64,000 nt of DNA from Patiria pectinifera. Lineage: Eukaryota > Echinodermata > Asteroidea > Valvatida > Asterinidae. Positions 1 through 10,993 of this stretch are shown here, in pieces. Where the stretch lies: contig CM057146.1 in NCBI GenBank assembly GCA_029964075.1, forward strand, positions 13,659,501 through 13,723,500, written 5' to 3'. Within the stretch, counting starts at the first letter, position 1. Each line of letters starts with the position of its first letter. Made by a program: the position numbers and the translations under genes. The notes under the pieces are model-generated. The model ran no database searches. It was not told the origin of the DNA and saw only the letters and a program-made list of their open reading frames with translations.

Positions 1-925
1 TTTATACTTCGTACAAACCTGAAAGGCATGGCTACGGGGTGGATAGAACAATCCATTTTCAAACTCTTGAAGCCGTTCTCGAAATTTGTGTGTCCCCTCC
101 CAGACGTGTTGCAATTTTGATATTTGAGCTCCGCCCACTCTAATTCCCGCTACCCTGGATTTACGGTTTGTGTATTGCAAACCGTTTTAGTTTCGATAGT
201 CCTGACATTCAATTCTGCTAACCCCTTGCAGTGTTGCATAGCAGGAGACATCTCTAAAAAAAGAACATTCCAGACGGAGTCTGGTATTATAAATCCCATT
301 GTTTGGGGAGTTTTAGGTGCGAATGAAATGAAATGAATGAAATTCTTGGCCCTATCATAGCATCAAGACACATATCTTTACTTCACAAATTCTGCATTGA
401 AACATCCTTGTGTTGGAGTAATGTCACGTGCGAATGCGCAATAGTTAATTCCGTAGAAAGTCTGAATGGATTTTCTTTTCATGAGAATTCTTGGCCCTAA
501 TCCTCTGATCGTTGGTCCTGTAACTTGCTAATTCCCTGGCAAAATTCTTGACTATCAGTCTTGTATTCAACTGGCCTGCGAGTTATCTTGCTGCCTCGTT
601 AGTGAGAAATACACGCCGCATTTTTAAGACCGAGACTCGGCCATGCCGTGCGAGGCTGACAGTCAGGTTTTCATATCCTTCGGAAAGATTCGAACCGTGC
701 ACCTTGCATTTGGAGGGGATTTTCTGAAATAAAAATTCGGAATTCCGACTTCGAAAACTTGAAGAACGAAACTTTCTAGCTACAAGTGTCGACAATGTAA
801 CTAAAAGGTTCAACGAATCAAAATTCTGTCGACCGTGCGCGCATCCATTCCAAATCAGGCCCAACTCTGAAGAGAATTATTGCTGGTGGATTTTATCATT
901 TGAGCTGGTCACTGGATTCCTGCAG
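1..925. other. Left-edge non-coding DNA, probable intron
   Basis: No convincing exon was found here. The stretch lies upstream of the candidate exon at 926 and is probably the intron that precedes it. Short open frames lack splice context and composition support. Two short similar tracts with the word TTCTTGGCCCTA occur near 340 and 490, which suggests repeat-derived sequence. Confidence 0.4.
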
Positions 926-997
926 ACAGGCAAGCCGACGGTGATGACGACAGGGGCCAAGGAATTGGGGCCGGTGGTTCTGAATCAAGTATTAAAG
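926..997 (+). CDS. Penultimate coding exon of an unrecognised gene (partial)
   Basis: A 72-bp exon candidate preceded by CCTGCAG and followed by GTGAGT, a strong donor. It is open in phase 0 for 24 codons and reads TGKPTVMTTGAK and onward to VVLNQVLK. Its end phase matches the next acceptor at 1128, where the frame continues and then stops; that agreement is the main support. A second frame is also open here (QADGDDDRGQGIG), so the reading frame is not certain. The gene would enter from outside the left edge on the + strand and end convergently with the Tob gene. I do not recognise the family and assign no function. Confidence 0.45.
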
Positions 998-1127
998 GTG
1001 AGTCTTCATCCTGTAGGAACTTCAAAACTAATTGCTTCTGAAAAATTGATCGATGCTGGTTTCAAATGGTAAGACGACGACTGAAAGTCCGAAAGAGTAA
1101 AAGGGGAAATTGCCTGTATTTCTTTAG

Positions 1128-1196
1128 GTCTTTCTCGGAGTTGTTGCGCTATGTCCAAAATATAAAGATGCCGAAGAAAACTGGAAGATTCATTGA
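1128..1196 (+). CDS. Terminal coding exon of the same unrecognised gene
   Basis: An acceptor with a pyrimidine tract (TTTCTTTAG) opens an exon in phase 0 that encodes 22 residues, VFLGVVALCPKYKDAEENWK then IH, before TGA at 1194-1196. Joined to the preceding exon it gives a 46-residue C-terminus that is hydrophobic in the middle and charged at the end. The intron between them is 130 bp (998-1127). No AATAAA was found close downstream. Family unknown; the call rests on splice signals and phase agreement only. Confidence 0.45.
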   Translation, partial: VFLGVVALCPKYKDAEENWKIH

Positions 1197-4100
1197 TGAG
1201 TTCATAATTATTTTCCGACTTATCTACTTCAATTTGTGATATACGAAATATTTAGTTCCTTTTATTTTATTTGTTGGTGATGTAAATTTAAATTTTCACA
1301 AGAAAGTAATGTTTTCATCCTGGGCAGAAGTTCAGCGTCAAATTTGCCTGTTTTTGTGTGTGCGTGTGTGTGTGCTTTTTTTTTGGGGGGGGGGAGGAGT
1401 GCACAACATTATCAATGAGCTATCAATGAGTTAGTGCCTCAAGTTACATTAACAGCAACAGCGCCCTCAGTTTTCTCGGAACTGTATTAGGATTGTAAAT
1501 AATGCCCCCCAAAAAATCGCTTTAAAAATTTAACAAACAACACAAAATCTGAGAGTGTGATTAATAATCATACAGTTCAGACGAGTGCAATTGCCAAAAA
1601 TGTCTTATATTAAAAAATTAATGGTCTGCACGGAGCTAGCCCTGCTCTGTCTCTAAGCGCTTGCAGTGCATACAAACTCGTCAGAGGAATAAGATAGTTC
1701 ACTGTCCTTTTTTTGTATATGTAGCAGCTGGATTGAAATTGTACATATCCATAATGCACAGTGTAAGACATCAAGTGTAGAACAAGTGCATAATATTATT
1801 TACATCGACGTATGAAACTCGGATGTTTTCGTCTATTCGGCCAGTAATGAAATGAATCAGGTGATCAATTAATTAAATGCTTTGGTTTGAAGAAAAAACA
1901 CAATATCGCTTAAGGTAACGGTTAAAGGTTTTCTGGGGGGGGGGGCGGAATTCAAAGAAATACCCACATTTGGCAATCCAACCATTTCATGATTTTTGGT
2001 AATGTTTCAAAACTTCGTTCATTGCATTCACACCGCCCTCACTTGCCACGAAACAGTTAACGGCGAGGTACCGACTTCTGTAATCACTCATTATTAGTGC
2101 AATTTGGTCATGGCGGTTAAGTACGTTATGGTGTTGTAATTTGTTCCCACACTAATGGAAGTTGGTTTTTCATTTTAAAATGAAAAACAAGGTCGCATGG
2201 ACAGCAGCATAATGTGAAAACATTAGGCTATAGCAAATTGCACCAATTAAGAGATGTTTGTCACTGTACAGTCAATGAATTGCATATGTTGGTGGCGTTC
2301 AGATTCCGAATCGGTTTGAAATTCTTAATTGGGAGGCTGAAAAGCACAATTTGAAATGTTCAGTTGTCGCCAGCCCTCTGTTAGCAAACAAAACCTGGGT
2401 CTACGTCTCAGCATCGCTCACAATTGACGACATGTGATTACAGGCCGTTTCATGGTAACTCAGGTGTAAAGATAACCTTCAGAATTATCTGTTAGATGGG
2501 TCCGTTCCCATGGAAACACTTATGTCACGCGAGTCGGACGCACGGCATCTTCAAGTTGTAATCTTTGATTAAATTTTGCGTGGCTGGGCATTTCGTTCGA
2601 AGTCTACGTACGTAAGGACCTTACGGTAAGGCATGCGTCTGTTTGCATATATGGAAAGAAAAAAAAGTGCCACACTTCGGTTTATGCCAGTTGGAGGTCG
2701 TTGACTCGACTGCAGTGGAATGTTAGTGCATTTGTTCCTCGTCTACACATCTTGCATGACTGGAACTACGATTTGAAATAATTCCAATTACGTTATCCGA
2801 GGAAAGCGCACTGTGTTCAATATGTCATGTTGTCTGTAGTATGCATCGTGCTGCTTCCCATCTCATAACATGTTTTTACTGTGCGCTATGTTATGGTGTT
2901 GGCAATTAATATAATGTAAAAAAATTGTTGACTACTTCAGTTTTCCTTTTGAACTTAATTCAGTGGAATTCCAGTAAACGAAGGTTTGGGGTTTTTCCTC
3001 TCTTTTTTTTAAGAATAACTGCCAAAAATGAATCTTAAATTTAAAAAAAGGGAATTCGGTTGACTATTATATGTCCGGTGGAGTGGATCTGGAGGGTTTC
3101 ATAACTCAGAAACTGTTTGAATACAAAACAACGTAGTGCTCGCGTAACATGCAATGGCCGATGTAAAGAAAAATAGTGATAAAACTACGATCGTATAGCA
3201 AAGGCATAATGTTATGTTATGTGAAGGCATGTCTATATAACACCACGAAAGTAACAGTAATTTTAAGACGGAAAAGCAATCTTCATTTTTAAAAACAAAA
3301 TTTATTTTAACTTCTGTCAATTATAAATAAGTTGATCAAGCCATGTACAGATCACATGCACCACGTCATATCGTCTCTTATTGCACAATACAAACCTCGT
3401 GATCGAGTAATACATGTTTTTCATAGAATATTACCAAAATAGTAAGAAATTGCATTTAAAACCTCAAAATCTAAGTTTTTCAAATGAAAGTACTAAAATA
3501 TAGAAATTTGGTATCAAATACAGTAGATTTGTGACATCTCATGTTGTGTTAGTATATAAACAAAGTAGCTACTGTTTTGTTTGATGAGATAAATCTGCAA
3601 TTTATGTTATTTTTTTTAACTTCATCTTTTCTCAGTAGTCATGACAAACGATTCCAATGTCGCGGCCATTAAACATAGAAAAATGACAAATGACAAAAAT
3701 CCCCAAAATACCAGACAAAATATGATATAAACATTAAAACAACGCTTTGGTATTTGTTTTTTGTCATGCGTCCAAAATATCAAAATATTGTTACTATGGT
3801 TACGCAATAAAGAACCTCTGTGAATATATATATCGCCGGTTCCATTAACAATATCGATAAGAAACATGGTAAACAAAATAAGTGGAGTGTTTACTTTGTA
3901 TTCATACACAATATTATAATATGTATAACAGTTACAATATCGAGTGCTAATACGGTACGATGTGCTTTTTTTACCAAGCCATTCGGTGCACGAAAACCAT
4001 CCAAATCTGATGTCCCACTATCACTTTTTTTTAAAAAATAATGTCAATTGTGGCAACATTCGTTCATATCATTCTGTAAATTCGACTCCAAACGTTACAT

Positions 4101-5433
4101 TCACAAAGTTATCCTCTTCATTGTAAATTCATCTTGCAGCGAAGAAATCGTGGTGCAATAAGGATGTTCATTTTTTTTCGTTATCAGATTTTCAGTAAAG
4201 GGTTTCTCATATCTGTTTTTGAAATATCAATCATTTTATCTCCCATGTGGAAGCAATGCAAAGCAACCGTTACAGAACCCGTTCCTTCGCTACAAAATAT
4301 TTTCCCTGACATTATGAGCCAAATGCGAATCGGGGACATTCCACACTGTTGACTCTTGAATGTCATAAACAAGTGTGTCAATTCATATACCATGCCACCG
4401 CTATCCAAAATAGAATTTCGCATATCGCATGAGTGCATTCTCTCTGTTGGATTGTTGAATGAAATGGTCGTTCATAACATTCTTTACGTTCATTCAAGTC
4501 CAATCTGGCGCACATTCCAACGGCTGTTCTATGAAGTCGTTGAAATCAACACGATTTTTAAAAGTTTTTTGGGGGTAAAACAGCCGTATGGACGTCATTA
4601 AAAAAAGTATTGGTAACAAGACTCGTATGCCTGTACTATAATGCAAAACCATTTTTCATATCAAACCTGTCACGGTCCTTTCATTATCACCAAGTGAAGT
4701 CTCTCGATATAAACAGGAATACTGCAAGGCTCTTTGTAAGAAACTGGTGCAAGTTTAGGGACTGACAGAGTCAATAGTGGAATGTGTTTTCTCCATCAGA
4801 TAGGAAACGTTTGGACTTTAAATCTTCCTCATACATTCCTGCCATGCTGTGTGTAGTGGCACAAAATATTTGCCCCTATTTGCCCTCCTCATACCGCATG
4901 TGATCTAGGATCAAGACAAAAATAGCACTTAACACAGATTCTCGGTATAAGTCACTCGTAAATTTACCAGTCTACTGCTTATAAGTCATGTCAATAACAT
5001 GAACAATTCTGAATGCTTATACATATTCAACTTAAAAAAATATGATACTTAGATTGAGAAAGAATGTAAAAATATTATCATTGTGAAAATTATTTACTCG
5101 ATTTTTGTACATCTATATATTTGATATCAATATTAATATAAAAAGCCAATTGAGTCAAAAGGGCTCAGTGAGATAGCACAGCCGCTTTGGCTGAGTTGCA
5201 TTCTGAAAAATGTAAAAGTGACTTTCCCTCGGCGCGAGAAAAATGACAAGATTTGGCTAACAACTGAACCTTTTGTACATGAACTGTTGCTTCAGTTCGA
5301 GTTGCTATGGTTACAGCGACCAAATTAAAGACAATAATTAGTGAGTATTTCATGATTATCTTTATATGGAAGTTCATTGTTTTTTGTCATCATCAACTAG
5401 CTGGTTGTGACCCAGACGTCTCTCTGGGAGTTT
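1197..5433. other. Convergent intergenic region including the Tob 3' UTR
   Basis: AT-rich DNA between two convergent genes, with no exon found. The right part must hold the 3' UTR of the - strand Tob gene. The first canonical AATAAA on the - strand below its stop codon is at 3301-3306, which would give a UTR of about 2.1 kb; earlier non-canonical signals are possible. A perfect palindrome (TTTTCATTTTAAAATGAAAA) lies near 2168. Homopolymer G runs occur near 1385 and 1935. Confidence 0.4.
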
Positions 5434-6495
5434 TCAGTTAGCTGCGATCAGAGACTGGTGGCCATATTGGTCTGTGGACGGTAGTGAGGCATTCAAGCTG
5501 TCGTACAGCATCCAAGACTCATGGGCTTGTGTAGTGGGGTTGGGTTGGGAGTCGAACCCCGGACCAGCGGTGTAAGACTGGGGAGCTGTGGTGGTCTCGC
5601 CCCAGTAACCAAACCCGTCATCTTTGCTTTGGAAGAGCGGGAAATCCCGGCCTCCCACGGGGGACCGTTGGCTGCGGAATCCCTTCATTGCCGAACGCTG
5701 CTTCATGTAGTTGGCGAACTCGGTCGGGGAGAGCTGCTGGAAATTGACCTTCTTGCCCGCCGACTTGAGCTTGGTGGAGCCGAACTTGGTCTGGGCGAAG
5801 GATGCCGCAGTGAAGGTAAGAGATGAGGGTCTGGAGAGAGGGGCTGCTTGTAGCCGAGGCTTGCCCGTGACTGGGGTGGGGGTGGGGACGACAGGGGGCA
5901 TCGGGTGGAGAGCCTGAGGGTGGGGGAGGTGCTGATGATGGTGTGGAGTGGGGAGTCCCAGTGGCACCATCGGCTGGAACCCCAGAGCAGACACTGGCGA
6001 TAGTGAGATCCCTCTCATGGAGGAACTCAGTGAGTCCATTGTCATGGGCAGGAAATCCTCAGCCTCGGGGTTGAAATTGAACTGGCCCGAGCCGGTCAGA
6101 TCCGGCTCGCTCTGGACGTGGCTGGGCCCGGCTGCCTTCGGGCGCTTCTCCTGGTAGATGACAGAGACAGTTCCCTTCTCTCCCATACGGAAGGACACCT
6201 CTCCGGGGTCCACCCAGATGCTCAGCTCATGCGGAAGTGCCTCGGTCAAATCTCCGGTCTCCAGTCCGCTGCGCTGGATAGCCGTAGCCACTGCCGCATC
6301 CATCTCCCTGGTCCCGATGCGAAGACACCGATATCCCGAGCCTTTACAAGGCGACTCCGGGTACCAGTGGCCGTTGAATTTGTTGACCAGGGATTTGTCC
6401 AGCTCTTCGGCGAAGAGGTCCTGCTGTTGGCGGGGGATCTTGGAGCAAAGTTGCTCCAAGATGAAGGTGATAGCGCATTGGATTTCTGCCTTCAT
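5434..6495 (-). CDS. Tob: BTG/Tob family antiproliferative protein (Tob-like)
   Basis: Predicted adaptor linking the CCR4-NOT deadenylase to poly(A)-binding protein, and so promoting mRNA deadenylation and restraining proliferation (known for the family). The 353-residue frame is intronless, as in vertebrate TOB1/TOB2. Residues 1-115 form the APRO domain: box A at 41-60 (HWYPESPCKGSGYRCLRI) and box B at 87-106 (LPHELSIWVDPGEVSFRMGE). A PAM2 motif (FNFNPEAEDFLPM) is at 139-151, the site that binds the MLLE domain of poly(A)-binding protein. A Tob-specific motif, LTFTAASFAQTKFGSTKLKS, follows at 226-245, which excludes the short BTG1-4 proteins. Vertebrate Tobs carry a second C-terminal PAM2; only a doubtful remnant (SPVGGRDFPLF) is seen here. 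The start is set by the family N-terminus and by A at -3. The proline/histidine-rich linker at 170-215 is low complexity. The coding DNA is far richer in GC than its flanks. Confidence 0.96.
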   Translation of the reverse strand: MKAEIQCAITFILEQLCSKIPRQQQDLFAEELDKSLVNKFNGHWYPESPCKGSGYRCLRIGTREMDAAVATAIQRSGLETGDLTEALPHELSIWVDPGEVSFRMGEKGTVSVIYQEKRPKAAGPSHVQSEPDLTGSGQFNFNPEAEDFLPMTMDSLSSSMRGISLSPVSALGFQPMVPLGLPTPHHHQHLPHPQALHPMPPVVPTPTPVTGKPRLQAAPLSRPSSLTFTAASFAQTKFGSTKLKSAGKKVNFQQLSPTEFANYMKQRSAMKGFRSQRSPVGGRDFPLFQSKDDGFGYWGETTTAPQSYTAGPGFDSQPNPTTQAHESWMLYDSLNASLPSTDQYGHQSLIAAN

Positions 6496-6546
6496 GTTGG
6501 TTGGGGTGGTGGGGTATAATCAGTGATGACAGACTTCAGCGTAAAC

Positions 6547-8636
6547 CTGCAGTGAGAAGGACGAAAAAAATCCCAATAAATAACTGACAATCTTGGCAAA
6601 TATAGCTATTTCCATCACTCAGAAAATCTGCTGTCATCCAGCAACACGACTGTATTGATAAAGGACTCCCTTCATGGATGACAGGATTATCAAGACGTTT
6701 ACAAGGGAAGGGGACAATGCAATAACATAATCATGACCAATGTATGACAATATCAATACCGGTATCACTTTTCATACAGTGACCGAGTGCAGCTTTTCCC
6801 TTTCATTATTACAGTTTCACAACTCCAAACCAATTCGTTTACTTTCCCAACCATTTTAAAACCCTTTAAAAGTTATGTTACCATATCTTTAAAGTTTGTG
6901 AGTAAGCCATTAAACCTGACCTAGTTACTTCATATGATTCTCATTCGCACGCGGTGCAAGGACTACCCTGGACCCATGACACATCGCGACAACCAGGGAC
7001 ACGGACCTATGCATGTGATTCACTGCTTCCCTACCTACCCCCCCCCCCCGGCCCGCCTCCCCCGGAGCCCATTCACAAAATGACTCTTCCCTGGATTAGC
7101 CTCTGACACGTGCCCTTTACAACGCTCCCTACCCGGCGGTAATGAGCAAGGCACGACGCCACAAATGAAAAGAGACTCGAGTGGGAGGCTAAGAAATGAC
7201 TCGGCCGTCCAAAAACAGCCCCTCAAGGAAGCCTTATTCATCGCCGCTTGTCTCCGAGGATTTTCCAGCGCCAGGTTTGCTCATATTAAAGGTCGCATGC
7301 GGTGCCAACACATTTGGAAATTTCGATAGAGTTAAAAAAAAAATTACCCGAGGCTTACGGTAGCCATGATGGGATGGACAGAGGTCTCTGATCGTGACTC
7401 GTTCAAGGTGATTCTATTTTTAAAAAGCTGTTATTCTAAACAAAGTTGCTTGCAAATTTTCTATCAATGCTTTGTTTTCAACATTTTGATCTCAGAGAAT
7501 GTACACGAGTGTTCGTCAATCCTGTAATGGATACCTAATGAAAAACAACAGATCTTAATCATCCAAAAAGGATATCAAAAAAGGATATCAAATGATTTCA
7601 TTTGAATTTGGCATGGTCACTCAGTCATAATACATTAACGCTTTAGGTTACTACAATAAAATTAACACCCCGCGGGCCAGGGGAAAACCGATAGCAAATA
7701 AATAATGTTTTTCCTGTAGGTAAATATAATTTCCTTAGACATAATCAGCGAAACAGTACCTTCAATTTTAAGCCACCGTGGATAAAATCAAATCAGCCTG
7801 TTGATTTTTTTTTCTCTTCATATATTACACAAACCATAAAAACACCAATGTAAAACAGCTGTTCCTTTGTTGTCATGTTACTGAAATCCATCGCTCATTA
7901 TTACAGACAATATTCAAACTATGTCACGGCAAAATATTATTCCAAAATGCTATACACACACAGTATGCGCTCCATATGGCACAGCGCATGTACGCACAAA
8001 GCGTGGGAGTTTTTTTTTATCCGACCATCGTAACGCAAATCCACTGTAGCTAGCCGCGAGCTAGCCGGAATCCCTGCGTGCGGTCGACTATTCAACAAAA
8101 TATTGGTCTTCCCTCAAACCCACACACACACAAATAGTACCTTCAACACTTTGATGCGAAAATCCCGACGTATAATTCAAATTCATTGCAATCGTTGATA
8201 TATATTTTTATATTTTAATAAAACAGAATCCAATTCAATACTGAGAGGAGAGTATTATTATAATGCAGATAATAATCGATTTCTATTTTTATCCAAGTTT
8301 TACCGTATATTTATTGTGATATGATATTGACATTGATTTAAAACAAAATCGGATAGCACTCCAGAGTAAATTGAAAGGGGGCTGGGGTTACCCCAAATAT
8401 TTGTCACCTTTTTTTGTAAAATATCTAAATGCACCATACATTAGCGAGGATGCCCATTGGCCGCATTACTGGAAACAACATATATTCAAGAATTGCAACA
8501 ACAATTTATAGGCCCATTCAGAAAAGTATAAAAACAAAGCACAGTATGAAAAGAAAACATTGTAAACCCGAATGCAAAAAGAGAGTAACAAAAAGTATTG
8601 AAACATTAATTTTATTTTAAAAAAAACAGTACTCAC
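6547..8636 (-). other. Probable 5' UTR intron of the Tob gene
   Basis: On the - strand, TTCTCACTGCAG is a good acceptor ending at 6547, 51 nt before the ATG. A strong donor, GTGAGT, is read at 8636-8631. Known vertebrate TOB genes also have a non-coding first exon followed by a single coding exon, so this layout is expected. Within the intron, 7020-7280 is GC-rich and contains two ATGACTC (AP-1-like) words; it could be an enhancer. No coding exon was found. Confidence 0.5.
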
Positions 8637-8800
8637 TTGTTTACAATTCGAATGCAGAGATCCACACCGACACGAAAGCACTATGGATGGAACAGCTGCG
8701 ATGTAAGTCGTGAAGGCAGGGCGCGTGTTTGTGTGATATTCCAAGTGTGTGTTGCGGTTTTTTTACGTTGTCAGTGAGCGTACTGACGTCTGGCCATTGA
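8637..8800 (-). promoter_or_regulatory. Candidate Tob core promoter start and non-coding exon 1
   Basis: On the - strand the sequence ATAAAAA (8828-8834) could be a TATA box, placing initiation near 8800. The transcript would then run about 160 nt to the GTGAGT donor at 8636. An AGACGTCA half-palindromic CRE-like site lies at 8783-8790, just inside the transcript. Both edges are inferred from signals only; other starts farther upstream are possible. Confidence 0.4.
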
Positions 8801-9183
8801 ATGTCACCTGCATGGGAATTGTGCCTGTTTTTATCCACTGTCGCTGGCCCATTGACGGGACTACTTTATTAATAATTCGCGAGTGACTACACCATCTGGA
8901 CTGTGACACAATATACATGTACTTGTGTGTTATCATCGAGGATAACGATTTTAAAGGTTTGTTTCAACAACATGCGAGACCGGAAAAGAGATTAACAGAA
9001 CACAAAGGCCCCTGATTCTCGGAGGACGGACGGCAAAAGCTCGACAAATCTCGTGAAAGAAAGCAGGGCTAAGTAGCTTTTTTTAATGCGATGTTTTAGG
9101 GGAAGTTATGAGGTAGCGGATTAATACAGACCTGCTTTGAAATCATGAATATGCAACGAAGGAAGGAAGAGACACTGTCAGTG

Positions 9184-9239
9184 ATTGGTCGTCGGGAGCG
9201 GAAGCATAATTTGACAATTATCTTGTTATGCTGACGTCA
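9184..9239. promoter_or_regulatory. CCAAT box and full CRE upstream of Tob
   Basis: Reading toward Tob on the - strand there is a perfect CRE palindrome TGACGTCA at 9232-9239 and a CCAAT box at 9184-9188, about 390-440 bp upstream of the proposed start. CREB/ATF and NF-Y are the factors known to bind these words. Functional use is inferred. Confidence 0.35.
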
Positions 9240-9751
9240 GTGTGCGGTGTTTTCAAGCCGTGTGTGATTGTTGTGTGTATACCGTGAGGATGGGGGTCAG
9301 CGCGGGCCGTCGGCGGCCCGTGTGCATGCCGAGCAGACCGCAGCACGTGCTGGGCAAACACCGGCTGAAATCCTTCTCACCGTGATTACTATGCTAATTC
9401 GTGGCCCGCGCTTGCCACGTGCCACGGGGTGCAAGTGCGGGGATTGTTGGGGGGGGGGGGGATTAACGGGACGATGCTGGGAACAAAGGTGGGAACTTCC
9501 GCTTAGGGTACATGCCCGGAGGCACTGGGATGGACCATAGAGCAAGGAACGGACATTGTTTGCATTGTCAAACTTCCAAAACACTGTCTCCGGAACTTGA
9601 ACACATTCGCTTAATTCGCCTGGTATACACGAATTCATCTGCAGCCCATCTGAACAAAATCCTTTTCCGTCTGCCTGAATCTAAGAGCTTTTCCAATCTT
9701 TCGTATTCTAATTATAAGGCTGAACAAAGAAATTGACAGGAACGGTAGGCC

Positions 9752-9815
9752 TATGAACCCGCGACCTCCGGACAGCTTACCGGCGCTCTACCAAATGAAT
9801 AATCCAGCTCTTTAT
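9752..9815 (-). repeat. tRNA-derived SINE head or tRNA relic
   Basis: Read on the - strand, the segment has a TTGGTAGAGCGCCGG A-box region and, about 30 nt later, GGTCGCGGGTTC, close to a B box. The acceptor stem cannot be closed, so it is not called as a working tRNA. It is most likely the head of a short interspersed element or a pseudo-tRNA. Confidence 0.5.
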
Positions 9816-10912
9816 GATTGAAACAATTTTTTTTGCAATATCTTACAACCACCTTAGAAGTTAGATAATAATTATACCTTTTTGCACAATGTATTAAGAA
9901 CTTCACCTCTGTAGGCGAAGTCAACCCAATCCATGCGAATGCCATATGGTGAAACCTTGCCCTAGAAGTTGGTACGCACCAGTACTGCAGCGATATTACT
10001 TCCGTACTGTGGATAACTCGTTAAAATATTCACCTCCTTTGTTTAATTATTTCAAGGTTTTCATCAAGAGATCGATATCGATGACTATCTATCACAATAT
10101 TGAGGGATTCTGTTAACATCCGTCAAAAATAATGCAGTTTGATCTATACGCTTGGCCGTACACATTCATGTACATGTATTAATGGGTATTGTTTGTTCAA
10201 ATGAGGTGTGGAATTTATTCCAAAATCAATTTTGGAAAATAATTGATCGGGTGTGTACATGAAGTGAGTTTAAGTTTGCTTATATAACTTTCATTATAAT
10301 ACTTGCCATCTTTTTCACCATCTCGTCCACCTGTAGTTATTATTTCACCACAATCACCGACCATGTCACCATTATCATACCCATCATCACTTCTACTATT
10401 CTCACCACAATCACCGCCACAACACTACTGTTTTAAATATTTCATTTTACATCTTAAGATCTAGATTATCAAGAGACTTGTAATGTACAATTATGGAATT
10501 GATGCTTGTCCATATTGTTTATTTGTAATTGTTGAGGCTCAAAATGACCACACATTCATTTTAAAGATGTTTTTCAGTCTCTTATGACTAGCATCTCCAA
10601 ACTCGGTTTGGAAGTTTTTTAAAAAAAAAGAGAAATCGATAAAAAATAAACCAAACCCCTTCCCCGGTGTGCGAAGTGTCAACACAAATCTTTAGGAGGT
10701 ATTTATGGGGCTTCGTTTTCTGCAGGGACAAGTCATTGACATCATTGGCATTTCCCGAATTATGATCTTGAGCGGATGCGGCGAGAACCCGCGGCGAAAT
10801 GCACGCAGGAAGAAAACAAGGTTGTTTTCAATTCCGCTCTGCCTTGAAAAACAAGTAAGTGCGTAATCGGTGCGAGGGACGACGTGCATCGTAACACGAT
10901 TGCCGGCCGGTC

Positions 10913-10993
10913 TGACGTCAGTACGGCGTTCCCGTATAGACGCGGTCCTCGGCGCGAGCCACGACGGCCAATCAATGGCCGGGTTATTTTTAG
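10913..10993. promoter_or_regulatory. CRE, CCAAT and MEF2-like cluster
   Basis: Within a GC-rich island there is a perfect CRE (TGACGTCA, 10913-10920), a CCAAT box (10968-10972, + strand) and a MEF2-type site TTATTTTTAG (10984-10993) in 81 bp. This is the densest cluster of textbook sites in the region upstream of Tob. Whether it serves Tob or another transcript cannot be told. Confidence 0.35.

Noticed and set aside
5521..6526. Several open frames on the + strand opposite Tob, up to 133 codons.
   Set aside because: They are antisense shadows of the GC-rich Tob coding sequence and have no splice or family support.
9268..9540. A 90-codon GC-rich open frame upstream of Tob.
   Set aside because: Composition explains it; it overlaps an opposing frame and has no recognisable protein features.
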